A DNA stretch of 64,000 bases, taken from the NCBI RefSeq assembly GCF_001650635.1, contig NZ_LWQU01000032.1, positions 1 to 64,000 of the forward strand. The letters run 5' to 3'. Under the pieces are notes generated by a model. That model was not told where the DNA came from and made no database searches. It saw only the letters and a program-made list of their open reading frames with translations. Origin of the DNA: Magnetospirillum moscoviense. GTDB taxonomy: Bacteria > Pseudomonadota > Alphaproteobacteria > Rhodospirillales > Magnetospirillaceae. This document shows, one piece after another, positions 19,368-32,112 of this stretch. The first letter of the stretch is position 1. The number at the start of each line of letters is the position of its first letter. The position numbers and the translations under genes were made by a program.

Positions 19368-20117
19368 TCAGCCCAGCTTGGCCATGATGTCGTCGGGAAT
19401 ATCGAAATTGGCCGACACACGCTGGACGTCGTCATTGTCGTCCAGGGCGTCCAGCAACTTCATCAGGGTCTTGGCGGTGTCCTCGTCGGCGACCGGCACG
19501 CTGGTCTGCGGGCGCCAATCCAGACGGGCATGCTCGGGCGTGCCGAAGACCGCTTCCAGGGCATCGCGCACGGCGGCCAGATCGTCGGGGGTACAGGTGA
19601 TCTCGTGGCCGTCCTCGTCGGATTCCACATTGTCGGCACCGGCTTCCAGCGCCGCCTCGAACATGGCGTCGGTACCGGCGGCCGAGGCCGGATAGCGGAT
19701 CGAGCCGATACGGTCGAACATGAACGACACCGAATTGCTTTCGCCCAGGGCGCCGCCATTCTTGTTGAAGGCGGCGCGGACTTCCGAAGCGGTGCGGTTG
19801 CGGTTGTCGGTCAGCGCCTCGACGATGATCGCCACCGAGCCGGGGCCGTACCCTTCATAGCGTACTTCGTCGTAATTGGCCCCGTCATCGCCGCCGGCGC
19901 CGCGCTTGATGGCGCGATCGACCGTGTCCTTGGGCATGTTGGCGGCGCGCGCGGCCTGGATGGCGGCGCGCAGGCGCGGATTGGCAGCGGGGTCGGGCTG
20001 GCCGGACTTGGCTGAAACGGTCAGTTCGCGGATCAGCTTGGTGAACACCTTGGCGCGCTTGGCATCCTGCGCGCCCTTGCGGTGCATGATGTTCTTGAAT
20101 TGGGAATGACCAGCCAT
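19368..20117 (-). CDS. yebC: YebC/PmpR-family protein
   Basis: The 249-residue protein begins [23 protein letters not shown], the invariant start of the YebC/TACO1 family. Members act as transcriptional regulators or, as shown more recently for some, as translation factors for difficult motifs. The three-domain length is typical. It sits directly before ruvC, a widely conserved arrangement. An upstream in-frame extension to 20165 is rejected. Confidence 0.95.
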   Translation of the reverse strand: MAGHSQFKNIMHRKGAQDAKRAKVFTKLIRELTVSAKSGQPDPAANPRLRAAIQAARAANMPKDTVDRAIKRGAGGDDGANYDEVRYEGYGPGSVAIIVEALTDNRNRTASEVRAAFNKNGGALGESNSVSFMFDRIGSIRYPASAAGTDAMFEAALEAGADNVESDEDGHEITCTPDDLAAVRDALEAVFGTPEHARLDWRPQTSVPVADEDTAKTLMKLLDALDDNDDVQRVSANFDIPDDIMAKLG

Positions 20118-20181
20118 GTTCGGAAGAGCCCTGGATGCGATGATACGAACGCGCCGACATACCACATCTTGTGAGCCAGGG

Positions 20182-22173
20182 CTACCCGATCTGCAATCCC
20201 AGGCGCGTGCCGTCCTCGATGGCGCGAAGGGCGTCGATCCCCGACGCCTGACGGGCGCCGCCGATCCGGTGGACGATCCGCCCGGCTGCTGCCAATTGCT
20301 GGGCCAAGCTGTCGTCTCCCTCCTGACCGGAACAGACGATGATGGTGTCGGCCTCGATCAGGCGGTCGGTGCCATCGACATGGATATGCAGGCCGGCATC
20401 GTCGATATGGCGATAGGCCACGCCCGCCAGCATGGCCACCCCCGCCCTTTGCAGCTTGGCCTTGGCGATCCAGCCGGTGGTACGACCCAGATCGGCACCT
20501 GGTCGGCCGGGCTTTCTTTGCATCAAGGTAATGGCGCGGGACGGCGCTTCGGCGGGCTCGACCACCGCAAGGCCACCCGGCTGCAACAAGGTGCGGTCGA
20601 TGCCCCATTCGGCATCGAAGGGGGCGGATGGCCCCAGCAGATAAAGGGCGACGTCAAAGGCGATCGGCCCGGCCCCGATCAAGGCCACCCGCTGGCCGGC
20701 GGTGCGCCGCCCGGACAGGATGTCGTCGTAAAGGGCGACCATCGGATGGTCGATGCCGGCGATGTCGGGGCGGCGCGGCCGGACTCCGGTGGCGATGACC
20801 ACCTGATCGAACCCGTCCAGATCCTTAAGGGTGGCGGCACGGCCCAGCTTGACGGTCACACCCAGGCGATCCAGTTCGGCGGCGAACCAGTCCAGCGTCG
20901 CCACATAGGTTTCCTTGCCGGGAATGCGCTCGGCCAGGGCGAACTGGCCGCCCAGATGCTGGCTCGCCTCGAACACGGTGACGTGATGGCCGCGCGCCGC
21001 CGCCTCGAGGGCGCAGGCCATGCCGGCCGGGCCGGCGCCGACCACCGCCAGCTTCAAGGCGGCGGCGACCGACACAGCGACGAACTCGCCTTCCCGCCCG
21101 GCGCGCGGATTGACCAGGCAGCTGGCCGGGCGGCCGTCGAACATCGCGTCCAGGCAGCCCTGGTTGCAGGCGATGCAGGTGTTGATGGCGCCCGCCTGAC
21201 CGCCGGTGGCCTTGGCGGCGAAGGCCGGATCGGCCAGCAGCGGCCGGGCCAGCGACACCAGATCGGCGGCGCCCGAGGCCAGGATCGCCTCGGCCCGTTC
21301 CGGCGTGTCGATGCGGTTACTGGCCGAGACCGGGATCGACAAGACCGCCTTGACCCGGGCGGTGGCCCAGGCCCAGGCACCGGCCGGCACCGGATGGGCG
21401 ATGGTCGGAACCCGGGATTCGTGCCAGCCGATGCCGCTGTTCAGCAGATCGGCGCCGGCCTGCTCGGCCACCAAGGCGGCGGCGACCACCTCGTCGCCCG
21501 ACAGGCCGCCCTCGACCAGATCGACCATCGACAGGCGCACCGACAGCAAGCACTCGCCGATGGCGCCCCGGACCGCCCGCACCACCCGATCCAGGAAACG
21601 CAGGCGGTGTGACAGCGGCCCGCCCCACTGGTCGGTGCGGTGGTTGGTGGCCGGCGCCATGAATTCGGAAATCAGATAGCCTTCCGAGGCCATCACCTCG
21701 ATCCCGTCATAGCCGGCCTGGATGGCCAAGGCGGCGGTGCGGGCGTAATCGGCGATGGTCGCCTCGATCTCGGCCTCGGTCAGTTCGCGGGGCGTGGTGC
21801 GCGAAATCGGCGCCCGGATCGCCGACGGCGCCACTGGGTCGTCGTGGCGGGCATAACGGCCGCAATGCAGGATCTGCAGGATGATCCGCCCGCCGGCCTG
21901 GTGCACCGCGTCGGTGATCGGCAGGTGGTGATCCAGTTGCGACGGATGATCCAGCACGGTGCCGTCGGCACCGAAGCGCCCTTGCGGGTTGGGGGCGACG
22001 CCACCGGTGACGATCAGCCCGACCCCACCCTTGGCCCGCTCGCCATAGAAGCGGGCCAGCCGCTGGGGGGCATCCGCCTCGGTCTCGCAGCCCAGATGCA
22101 TCGATCCCATGATGATCCGGTTGGGCAGCACGACATGGCCGACACGGATGGGAGTGGCTAGCAGACGGGTCAT
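20182..22173 (-). CDS. FadH-like NADPH 2,4-dienoyl-CoA reductase / old yellow enzyme
   Basis: The 663-residue protein has an N-terminal FMN-binding TIM barrel of the old yellow enzyme type, a 4Fe-4S motif near residues 330-355 ([13 protein letters not shown] followed by a further Cys in [11 protein letters not shown]), and a C-terminal FAD/NAD(P) Rossmann region ([19 protein letters not shown]). This is the layout of 2,4-dienoyl-CoA reductase FadH and of trimethylamine dehydrogenase relatives. FadH is the likeliest substrate class, for unsaturated fatty acid oxidation. The gene stands alone. The start at 22173 ([12 protein letters not shown]) is chosen for homology. Confidence 0.8.
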   Translation of the reverse strand: MTRLLATPIRVGHVVLPNRIIMGSMHLGCETEADAPQRLARFYGERAKGGVGLIVTGGVAPNPQGRFGADGTVLDHPSQLDHHLPITDAVHQAGGRIILQILHCGRYARHDDPVAPSAIRAPISRTTPRELTEAEIEATIADYARTAALAIQAGYDGIEVMASEGYLISEFMAPATNHRTDQWGGPLSHRLRFLDRVVRAVRGAIGECLLSVRLSMVDLVEGGLSGDEVVAAALVAEQAGADLLNSGIGWHESRVPTIAHPVPAGAWAWATARVKAVLSIPVSASNRIDTPERAEAILASGAADLVSLARPLLADPAFAAKATGGQAGAINTCIACNQGCLDAMFDGRPASCLVNPRAGREGEFVAVSVAAALKLAVVGAGPAGMACALEAAARGHHVTVFEASQHLGGQFALAERIPGKETYVATLDWFAAELDRLGVTVKLGRAATLKDLDGFDQVVIATGVRPRRPDIAGIDHPMVALYDDILSGRRTAGQRVALIGAGPIAFDVALYLLGPSAPFDAEWGIDRTLLQPGGLAVVEPAEAPSRAITLMQRKPGRPGADLGRTTGWIAKAKLQRAGVAMLAGVAYRHIDDAGLHIHVDGTDRLIEADTIIVCSGQEGDDSLAQQLAAAGRIVHRIGGARQASGIDALRAIEDGTRLGLQIG

Positions 22174-22239
22174 CGACCTGCTCCGATTAATTCGGCAGTC
22201 GAATACCACATTGCCGCCCCGATCGCCAGGGCTTGCGCT

Positions 22240-22632
22240 TTACCGACGGGATTCGGCCATCAGCAGCTGGGCGACATGCTGGACCGGCTTGCCGTTGGCG
22301 GCGGCGATGGCGGCCGCCGACCAAGCCGGGTCGGCCTGCTTGATTCCGCCGGCTTCCAGCCGCCGCACCAGGGCCGACGCCTCGACACCCAGCGCCGGAG
22401 CCAGTTGCACCAGCGGCGCCTCGACCATCTTTCCGGCCAGAGCCATCATCGGATTGCCGCCCCGGCCGCTGCCTGTCACCGCAGGGGCGACGAAGGCCAG
22501 GCTCAGCCATTCATGGGCGCCCTTCAGGAAGCGGTCGCCGATATGAAAGAAGATCGGCACACCGGTCACCACCGCCACCGCGAACAAGGCCACGGTAATC
22601 GGGGTCGAGTAGAGATTGAGGAAATTGCGCAT
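22240..22632 (-). CDS. Small membrane protein, DUF4405-like, unknown
   Basis: The 130-residue protein starts MRNFLNLYSTPITVALFAVAVVTG, a membrane helix followed by FFHIGDRFLKGAHEWLSLAFV, which recalls the heme-b-like DUF4405 four-helix family. Only the first helix and this histidine-containing segment are clear, and a second weak hydrophobic stretch follows. The C-terminal half is Ala-rich and soluble. The gene is isolated, with palindromic repeats upstream. I would not assign a function. Confidence 0.5.
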   Translation of the reverse strand: MRNFLNLYSTPITVALFAVAVVTGVPIFFHIGDRFLKGAHEWLSLAFVAPAVTGSGRGGNPMMALAGKMVEAPLVQLAPALGVEASALVRRLEAGGIKQADPAWSAAAIAAANGKPVQHVAQLLMAESRR

Positions 22633-22668
22633 GATGAAGGCCCGCTTGCGTGGGAAGACGGGCGCAAA

Positions 22669-22729
22669 CTAGTGTCCTGCCCCAGAAATTCGCAAGTGAA
22701 TTTCTGGGATGAGCAGGCCACTAATCTGT
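22669..22729. repeat. 61-base palindromic repeat, single copy (inverted)
   Basis: These 61 bases are the reverse complement of the unit found twice in tandem at 35496-35617. They contain a perfect 11-bp stem, CCCAGAAATTC and GAATTTCTGGG, around a six-base loop. Similarity to the first tandem copy continues about ten bases further (TGAATTGTGT). The element is about 37 bases upstream of the small membrane protein start. Confidence 0.85.
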
Positions 22730-22735
22730 TGAATT

Positions 22736-22787
22736 GTGTAGTGATTCCGATGTCCGCATTTTGATGCGAACTTCGGAATCACCACAC
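22736..22787. repeat. Long imperfect hairpin downstream of ftsB
   Basis: Arms 22736-22750 and 22773-22787 pair at 14 of 15 positions (GTGTAGTGATTCCGA and its complement), with a second nested stem TCCGCAT/ATGCGAA around TTTG. No U-tract follows on either side, so a REP-like element is more likely than a terminator. It lies directly beside the 61-base repeat. Confidence 0.65.
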
Positions 22788-22835
22788 TAGCAAGCCGATG
22801 TTGCAGGCGTTTGGCGGACCGGAAACAAAGTGTAA

Positions 22836-23144
22836 TCAGCGCTTTTCGAACACCACCATCTCGTCCTCGCGGCCCATGTTCAACATGGCGCGGGCGCGTT
22901 CTTCCAGCATGTCGGGGTCCAGATGATCGGGGCGCAGCAGCAGCACCCGGTGTTCCAGCACCTGGCGTTCGGTGGTGACCTTGGCCAACTGCATCTCGGC
23001 GTCCAGAATCTCGTTCTTCAGCCGCACCCAGGCCAGCACGCCGCGATCGCCTTCCACCGTGTGGTAGGCGAAATACGCCACGGCACAGGCCCCGATGACG
23101 GGGCCGATGACGGGACGAAGTCGACGGGCCAGCTCCTTAAGCAT
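22836..23144 (-). CDS. ftsB: FtsB/DivIC-family septum formation protein
   Basis: This 102-residue bitopic protein has a basic N-terminus, one membrane helix (residues about 12-28, VIGPVIGACAVAYFAYHTV), and a coiled coil (LKNEILDAEMQLAKVTTERQVLEHRVLLL). The C-terminal LDPDMLEERARAMLNMGREDEMVV segment is typical of alphaproteobacterial DivIC. With FtsL and FtsQ it licenses septal peptidoglycan synthesis. It follows eno behind a terminator, and its upstream region carries five GANTC sites. Confidence 0.9.
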   Translation of the reverse strand: MLKELARRLRPVIGPVIGACAVAYFAYHTVEGDRGVLAWVRLKNEILDAEMQLAKVTTERQVLEHRVLLLRPDHLDPDMLEERARAMLNMGREDEMVVFEKR

Positions 23145-23154
23145 GAAGCGGATG

Positions 23155-23266
23155 GAATCACCTAAGCTTCATGACGTCAACAAGTCATGAACGAGATGAT
23201 TCATTTTTCCCGAGCAGGAGTCGTCGCTGTTGCAGAAATGACTCAGTTTTCGGGTTTCATTGAGTC
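23155..23266. promoter_or_regulatory. Cluster of five GANTC (CcrM-type) sites upstream of ftsB
   Basis: GANTC occurs at 23155-23159, 23198-23202, 23218-23222, 23240-23244 and 23262-23266. At this base composition roughly one site per 300 bases is expected. GANTC is the target of the cell-cycle methyltransferase CcrM, and methylated sites recruit GcrA in Caulobacter. A perfect 8-bp dyad (TTCATGAC/GTCATGAA, 23168-23191) lies between them. Cell-cycle control of ftsB is an inference. Confidence 0.5.
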
Positions 23267-23271
23267 TTTTG

Positions 23272-23310
23272 CCAAAAGAAAAGCGGCCGAAGGATTTCTC
23301 CCTCGGCCGC
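23272..23310 (-). terminator. Intrinsic terminator after eno
   Basis: GCGGCCGA and TCGGCCGC (23283-23290, 23303-23310) form an 8-bp stem around 12 bases. On the minus strand the hairpin is followed by TTTTCTTTTGG. It starts 28 bases past the eno stop and isolates eno from ftsB. Confidence 0.85.
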
Positions 23311-23337
23311 CCATCAACAGAACAATTCAGAAACGGA

Positions 23338-25493
<2,156 letters not shown>

Positions 25494-25497
25494 GGCG

Positions 25498-27171
<1,674 letters not shown>

Positions 27172-27202
27172 TTAAGGCGACCGCGTCCCCAAACGGATGA
27201 AC

Positions 27203-27535
27203 CTACTTCGAAATCGGCGCCGCCGGTTCGGCCGGAACCGCCGGCTGGGCCGGAGCCGCCGCCGGAGCCGCCGCCGGCACCTTGTCGAAGGGCGAGCCCC
27301 CGCCGGTGCGGTTATTGGCGATGATGGCAAGCGCCAAGCTGGTCAGGAAGAACGCCCCGGCCAGGATGCCGGTGGTGCGGGTCAACAGGTTGCCGGCCGC
27401 CCGGCCGGACATCAAACCGCCGCCACCGCCGCCCATGCCCAGCGCGCCGCCTTCGGAACGCTGCAGCAGCACCACGCCGACCAGGGCGATGGCGAGAAGC
27501 AGGTGAACGACAAGAATGATCGGAAAGAAGTCCAT
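27203..27535 (-). CDS. secG: Preprotein translocase subunit SecG
   Basis: SecG is the small auxiliary subunit of the SecYEG channel. Two helices are present (residues about 3-22, FFPIILVVHLLLAIALVGVVLLQ, in part, and about 55-72), with the conserved Gly-rich loop ALGMGGGGGGLMSGRAAGN between them. The Ala/Pro-rich C-terminal tail is typical of alphaproteobacteria. The ATG at 27535 is preferred over a GTG two codons upstream. Confidence 0.92.
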   Translation of the reverse strand: MDFFPIILVVHLLLAIALVGVVLLQRSEGGALGMGGGGGGLMSGRAAGNLLTRTTGILAGAFFLTSLALAIIANNRTGGGSPFDKVPAAAPAAAPAQPAVPAEPAAPISK

Positions 27536-27668
27536 TGGCACACCACGAAATGACCCGACCCAGAGCGGTCCCGATGGGACAGCCCTGGGGGCGGGTGAAA
27601 TTGTTCGACGCGATATTTAGCCCCCTCGGCCGAGGATAGCTAGTGCAAAAATGGGCTGCGCTTCACGC

Positions 27669-27770
27669 TTAACCCCGCGCGGCGTCCGAGCGGGGTTAAG
27701 CTGGACCGCGCCTCGCGCCCAAAGCCCGCGCGGCGTTTGAGCGGGCCCGGCACGGGCCGCGCCTCGCGCC
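27669..27770. repeat. Tandem pair of GC-rich 51-base repeats (copy 2)
   Basis: Two adjacent 51-base units, 27669-27719 and 27720-27770, share GCGCGGCGT and an identical ending CGCGCCTCGCGCC. The second unit matches the elements at 4655-4692 and 53389-53426 and contains the hairpin GGCCCG-GCA-CGGGCC. The pair abuts the tpiA stop codon, so it may also serve as a transcription terminator. Confidence 0.65.
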
Positions 27771-28528
27771 TAACCGCAATTGCGCGCGATGGCCCAGAAA
27801 TCCTCGACCTTCAGCGAGGCGCCGCCGATCAGGCCGCCATCGACATCGGGCAGGGCGATCAGCTGGGCGGCGTTCTCGGGCTTCATCGAGCCGCCATACA
27901 GAATGCGCATCTTGCCGGCCTCGGTCTCGCCCACCAGCTTGACCAGTTCGGCGCGGATGGCGGCATGGACTTCCTGCGCCTGTTCCGGCGAGGCGACCCG
28001 GCCGGTGCCGATGGCCCACACTGGCTCGTAGGCGATGACGGTGTTGTCGGCATTGGCGCCCTCGGGCAGCGAGCCCTTCAACTGGCGGCGGTTGACCTCA
28101 AGCGTTTCGCCCCCGTCGCGCTGGGCCAGGGTCTCGCCGATGCAGACGATGGCCACCAGGCCGGCGGCGTGGGCGGCGGCGGCCTTGGCCTTGACCTCGG
28201 CGTCGGTCTCGCCATGGTCGGTGCGGCGCTCGGAATGGCCCAGGATGACGTGGGAACAGCCGGCATCCTTCAGCATCACCGGCGAGGTGTCGCCGGTATG
28301 GGCGCCGGAAGTCTTGGCGTGGCAATCCTGGCCGCCGACCGCCAGCCCCGAGCCGGCCACGGCGCGGGCGACATCGGAAACCAGCAGGAAGGGCGGGCAT
28401 ACCAGCACGTCGCAGGCCAGATCCGGCTCGGCCCGGCGCTTGGCGGCGACACCATCGGCCAGGGCGATGCCGTCGGCCTTCAGGCCGTTCATCTTCCAGT
28501 TGCCGGCGATCAGCGGACGTCTGCTCAT
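27770..28528 (-). CDS. tpiA: Triosephosphate isomerase
   Basis: TpiA interconverts DHAP and glyceraldehyde-3-phosphate. The 252-residue protein begins SRRPLIAGNWKMNG and contains the catalytic His in VILGHSERR, the catalytic Glu in IAYEPVWAIGTGR, and the phosphate-binding ILYGGSMKPENA. The start at 28528 follows GGAG and removes a 36-residue false extension. It is divergent from ppiD. Confidence 0.97.
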   Translation of the reverse strand: MSRRPLIAGNWKMNGLKADGIALADGVAAKRRAEPDLACDVLVCPPFLLVSDVARAVAGSGLAVGGQDCHAKTSGAHTGDTSPVMLKDAGCSHVILGHSERRTDHGETDAEVKAKAAAAHAAGLVAIVCIGETLAQRDGGETLEVNRRQLKGSLPEGANADNTVIAYEPVWAIGTGRVASPEQAQEVHAAIRAELVKLVGETEAGKMRILYGGSMKPENAAQLIALPDVDGGLIGGASLKVEDFWAIARNCG

Positions 28529-28629
28529 GGAGGTCTCCCGTTCTCTATGAATTGTGACCCGGTCTATACCACCGGCCCCAAGCCCTTGTCGCCACCCAAT
28601 CGGAGCGATTCCAGGGTGGGTTAAAGCAG

Positions 28630-28658
28630 TTGCCACCCCTTCCCCCCCCCCTTATTAT
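28630..28658 (+). promoter_or_regulatory. Sigma-70-like promoter of ppiD-trpE with a C10 spacer tract
   Basis: TTGCCA (28630-28635) and TATTAT (28653-28658) are 17 bases apart. The spacer is almost entirely pyrimidine and contains a run of ten C (28642-28651). Slippage in such a run would alter the -35/-10 spacing. The ATG of ppiD follows about 56 bases after the -10. Confidence 0.6.
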
Positions 28659-28714
28659 GCCGGCACTTTTGCCGGAGCCCGCTTGCGCCCGGCCCCTCGA
28701 ACCCGCCGGATGCC

Positions 28715-30589
28715 ATGCTCGATTCCTTTCGCAATGCCTCGAAGTCCTGGGTCGTCAAACTGCTGTTGGGCCTTTTGGGTCTCAGCTTCATCTCGTGGGG
28801 CGTCGGCGATGTCTTGAGGGGCGGATTGTTCGGGCGCGGCCCGGCCATCGAGGTGGGCAAGGTCCAGGTCACCGCCGCCGAGGTGAACGCCGAGTTCAAG
28901 CGCGAGGTCGCCCGCCTGCAGCCGCTGTTCGGCGGCAAACTAAGCGCGGAAGAGGCGCGCAAGATGGGCCTGCTGGACCGCACCATCCAGACCATCGTCA
29001 CCCGCACCCTGATCGACGAGGCGGCCCGCCGCCTGGGTCTGTCGGCGTCCGAGGACGCGGTGGTGGCCCAGGTCGCCGCCGACCCCAACTTCCGCAATGA
29101 ACGGGGCGAGTTCGACCGCGAGCTGCTGCGCCGGGCCTTGAACCGCGCCAATCTGAGCGAATCCGACTACATGCGGATGGAAAAGAGCAACATGGTCCGC
29201 GCCCAGATGGCCGAGGCGCTGTCGGGCGGATTGGTGGCGCCGGTCACCCTGGCCGATCCCCTGACCCGCTGGCGCGAAGAGCGCCGCGCCGCCGAGATCG
29301 CCCAGATCAAGGACGAGGCGGTGGCGCTGCCCGCCGCCCCCGACCAGGCCGCCATCGAGCAATATTACAAGGACCATTCCACCCGCTTCATGGCGCCCGA
29401 GTTCCGCGCGCTGACGGTGATGCTGTTGCGCCCGGCCGATGTCGGCGCCCTGGCCGAGATCACCGACGCCCATATCGCCGAGGCCTATCAGCTTCGTCTG
29501 GACGAGTTCGTCACCCCGGAACGGCGCCAGGTCGCGCAGGTGGTGCTGGCCGACGACGTCGCCGCCGCGCGCGCCACCGACCTGGTCAAGGCCGGCAAGG
29601 ACCTGGCCGCCATCGCCAAGGATCTGGGCGCCTCGGTGGTCGATCTCGGCACCGTCGAGAAGGGCGAACTGCCCGACGAGTTGGGCACCGCCTTGTTCGC
29701 CCAGAAGCCCGGCACCATCAGCGCCCCGGTGCGGACCGCGCTGGGCTGGCACGTCGCCCAGGTCGGCCAGGTCACCCCCGGCCGCACCCGGCCGCTGGCC
29801 GAGGTCAAGTCGATGCTGGAGCAGGATCTGCGCCGCGAGCGTTCGACCGACCTGTTGAGCCAGCTGGCCAATCAGGTGGAAGACACCCTGGGCGCCGGCA
29901 CCAGCCTGGAAGAGACCGCGTCGCGGTTCCAGTTGAAGGTTCTGCGCATTCCGGCCATCGATGCCAAGGGCCAAGGCCCCAACGGCAAGCCGGTCGCCGA
30001 CGCACCCAAGTCCGACACCTTCCTGGATGTCGCCTTCCACACCGAACAAGGTGCCGAAAGCCAGCTGACCGAGAAGGAAGGCGACGGATATTTCCTGGTT
30101 CGCGTCGACCGGGTGGTGCCCCCCGCTCCGCGCGCCCTGGCCGACGTCCGTGCCGAAGTGGTCGCCGGCTGGCAGGCCGAGCGCCGCCATGAAAAGGCCG
30201 GCGAACTGGCCAAGGCCATCGCCGAGCAGGTCAAGGCCGGCGAGCCGCTGGCCAAGGTCGCCCAGGCCCACGGCATCAAGGTGGTGACCTCGGCCCCGTT
30301 CACCCGCGAAGGCGCCGAAGCAGCCAAGCTGGCCCCGGCCGTCGTCGCCGACCTGTTCCAGGGCAAGTCGGGGACGGTGGCGGTCAAGGCCGAAAAGGGC
30401 GGCTGGGTGGTGGCCCGCCTGGCCCAGGTGATCGCCTTCGAGCCGGCCAAGGATGCCAAGGCCACCGAGACGGCGCGCCGCAAGATCTCGTCCACCGTGG
30501 CCAGCGATCTGGTCGACCAATACCTCGCCGCCCTCAACGTCGAACTGGGCGTGCGGGTCGATCGCAGCCAGATTTCCCGCGAAGAGTGA
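28715..30589 (+). CDS. ppiD: SurA/PpiD-type periplasmic peptidyl-prolyl isomerase
   Basis: This 624-residue membrane-anchored chaperone has one N-terminal helix (residues about 13-32), a SurA-like N-terminal chaperone region (about 35-240), a parvulin-type isomerase domain (about 255-355, including VAQVVLADD and LFAQKPGTISAPV), and a C-terminal chaperone region. It assists folding of exported proteins at the inner membrane. trpE starts two bases beyond its stop, so the two are co-transcribed. The family call is firm; PpiD is the closest name. Confidence 0.88.
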   Translation: MLDSFRNASKSWVVKLLLGLLGLSFISWGVGDVLRGGLFGRGPAIEVGKVQVTAAEVNAEFKREVARLQPLFGGKLSAEEARKMGLLDRTIQTIVTRTLIDEAARRLGLSASEDAVVAQVAADPNFRNERGEFDRELLRRALNRANLSESDYMRMEKSNMVRAQMAEALSGGLVAPVTLADPLTRWREERRAAEIAQIKDEAVALPAAPDQAAIEQYYKDHSTRFMAPEFRALTVMLLRPADVGALAEITDAHIAEAYQLRLDEFVTPERRQVAQVVLADDVAAARATDLVKAGKDLAAIAKDLGASVVDLGTVEKGELPDELGTALFAQKPGTISAPVRTALGWHVAQVGQVTPGRTRPLAEVKSMLEQDLRRERSTDLLSQLANQVEDTLGAGTSLEETASRFQLKVLRIPAIDAKGQGPNGKPVADAPKSDTFLDVAFHTEQGAESQLTEKEGDGYFLVRVDRVVPPAPRALADVRAEVVAGWQAERRHEKAGELAKAIAEQVKAGEPLAKVAQAHGIKVVTSAPFTREGAEAAKLAPAVVADLFQGKSGTVAVKAEKGGWVVARLAQVIAFEPAKDAKATETARRKISSTVASDLVDQYLAALNVELGVRVDRSQISREE

Positions 30590-30591
30590 CC

Positions 30592-32112
30592 ATGACCGTT
30601 TATCCCGACTACGCCGCCTTCCAGGCCACCTACGACAGCGGGCGGCCGCAACTGGTGTGGCGCACCATGGTCGCCGACCTGGAAACCCCGGTTTCCGCCT
30701 TCCTGAAGCTGGCCAGCGGTCAGAAGCACGCCTTCTTGCTGGAATCGGTGGAAGGCGGCGCCGTGCGCGGCCGCTATTCGGTGCTGGGCATGAAGCCCGA
30801 CCTGATCTGGAAGTGCGAAGGCAACATGGCGTGGGTCAATCGCTGCGCCCGCACCCAGCCCGATTCCTTCGCGCCCTGCCCGGTGGCCGAACGCGACGGC
30901 ACCCTGGCCTCGTTGCGAGCACTTTCTGCCGAAAGCCTGGTGGACATTCCGCCGAACCTGCCGCCCATGGCCGCCGGCCTGGTCGGCTATCTGACCTATG
31001 ACACCGTGCGGCTGGTCGAGAAGCTGCCCGATGCCAATCCCGACGTCATCGGCATCCCCGACGGCATCTTCATCCGCCCGACGGTGATGGCGGTGTTCGA
31101 CAACGTCAACGGCACATTGACGGCGGTGGTGCCGGTATGGCCGCGCGCCGGCGTCGATGCGCGGGCGGCGTTCGACCTGGCCAACGAGCGGCTGGACCAT
31201 GTGGTCGAGGCGCTGGAGCGCCCGCTGCCGCACCTGGATGCCGGCCACGAGCGCCACACCCATGCTCCGGTCCCGGTCGCCTCGATGACGCCCGAGGAAT
31301 ATTGCGCCAAGGTGCTGAAGGCCAAGGAATACATCGCTGCCGGCGACATCTTCCAGGTGGTGCTGTCGCAGCGTCTGAAGGTGCCGTTCCGGCTGCCGCC
31401 CTTCTCGCTGTACCGGGCGCTTCGGCGGATGAATCCCAGCCCGTTCCTGGTCTACATGAATTTCGGCGAGTTCCAGCTGGTGGCGTCCAGCCCGGAAATC
31501 CTGGTGCGCCTGCGCGACGGCCGCGTCACCATCCGCCCGATCGCCGGGACCCGCAAGCGGGGCATCGACCAGGCCGAGGACGAGGCCCTGGCCGCCGACC
31601 TGATGGCCGACCCCAAGGAACTGGCCGAGCATCTGATGCTGCTGGATCTGGGCCGCAACGATGTCGGCCGGGTGGCCAAGATCGGTTCCGTCAAGGTCAC
31701 CAAGAAGATGTTCGTCGAGTATTACTCGCACGTCATGCACATCGTCTCGAACGTCGAGGGCGACATCCGCGACGGCTGCGATGCCATGGACGCCCTGATG
31801 GCCGGCTTCCCGGCCGGCACCACCTCGGGGGCGCCGAAGATTCGCGCCATGGAGATCATTGACGAACTGGAGCCCGAGCGGCGCAGCTTCTATGCCGGCT
31901 GCATGGGCTATATCTCGGGCAACGGCAACATGGACACCTGCATCGCACTTCGGACCGCCCTGATCAAGGACGGCACCATGTACGCCCAGGCCGGCGCCGG
32001 CATCGTCGCCGATTCGGTGCCCGAGAAAGAGCACGAGGAATGCATGAACAAGGCCCGCGCCCTGGTCCGCGCCGCCGAGGAAGCGCTGGAATACACCCTT
32101 AGCCGGCAATAG
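30592..32112 (+). CDS. trpE: Anthranilate synthase component I
   Basis: TrpE makes anthranilate from chorismate using ammonia from TrpG. The 506-residue protein has the N-terminal LLES-containing tryptophan-binding region (AFLLESVEGG) and the chorismate-binding domain with IAGTRKRG, LLDLGRNDVGRV, VEYYSHVMHIVSNVEG, and AGFPAGTTSGAPKIRAMEII. The ATG at 30592 is preferred to an adjacent GTG. No leader peptide or attenuator fits in the two-base gap after ppiD. Its 3' end overlaps the converging glycosyltransferase by 14 bases. Confidence 0.96.
   Translation: MTVYPDYAAFQATYDSGRPQLVWRTMVADLETPVSAFLKLASGQKHAFLLESVEGGAVRGRYSVLGMKPDLIWKCEGNMAWVNRCARTQPDSFAPCPVAERDGTLASLRALSAESLVDIPPNLPPMAAGLVGYLTYDTVRLVEKLPDANPDVIGIPDGIFIRPTVMAVFDNVNGTLTAVVPVWPRAGVDARAAFDLANERLDHVVEALERPLPHLDAGHERHTHAPVPVASMTPEEYCAKVLKAKEYIAAGDIFQVVLSQRLKVPFRLPPFSLYRALRRMNPSPFLVYMNFGEFQLVASSPEILVRLRDGRVTIRPIAGTRKRGIDQAEDEALAADLMADPKELAEHLMLLDLGRNDVGRVAKIGSVKVTKKMFVEYYSHVMHIVSNVEGDIRDGCDAMDALMAGFPAGTTSGAPKIRAMEIIDELEPERRSFYAGCMGYISGNGNMDTCIALRTALIKDGTMYAQAGAGIVADSVPEKEHEECMNKARALVRAAEEALEYTLSRQ

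Noticed and set aside
30586-30591. GTG start for trpE two codons upstream
   Set aside because: It would overlap the ppiD stop, and the ATG at 30592 is adjacent and conventional; the protein differs by only two residues.
29872-32109. A 745-codon minus-strand frame opposite ppiD/trpE
   Set aside because: It is antisense to two well-conserved genes and has no recognisable domain.
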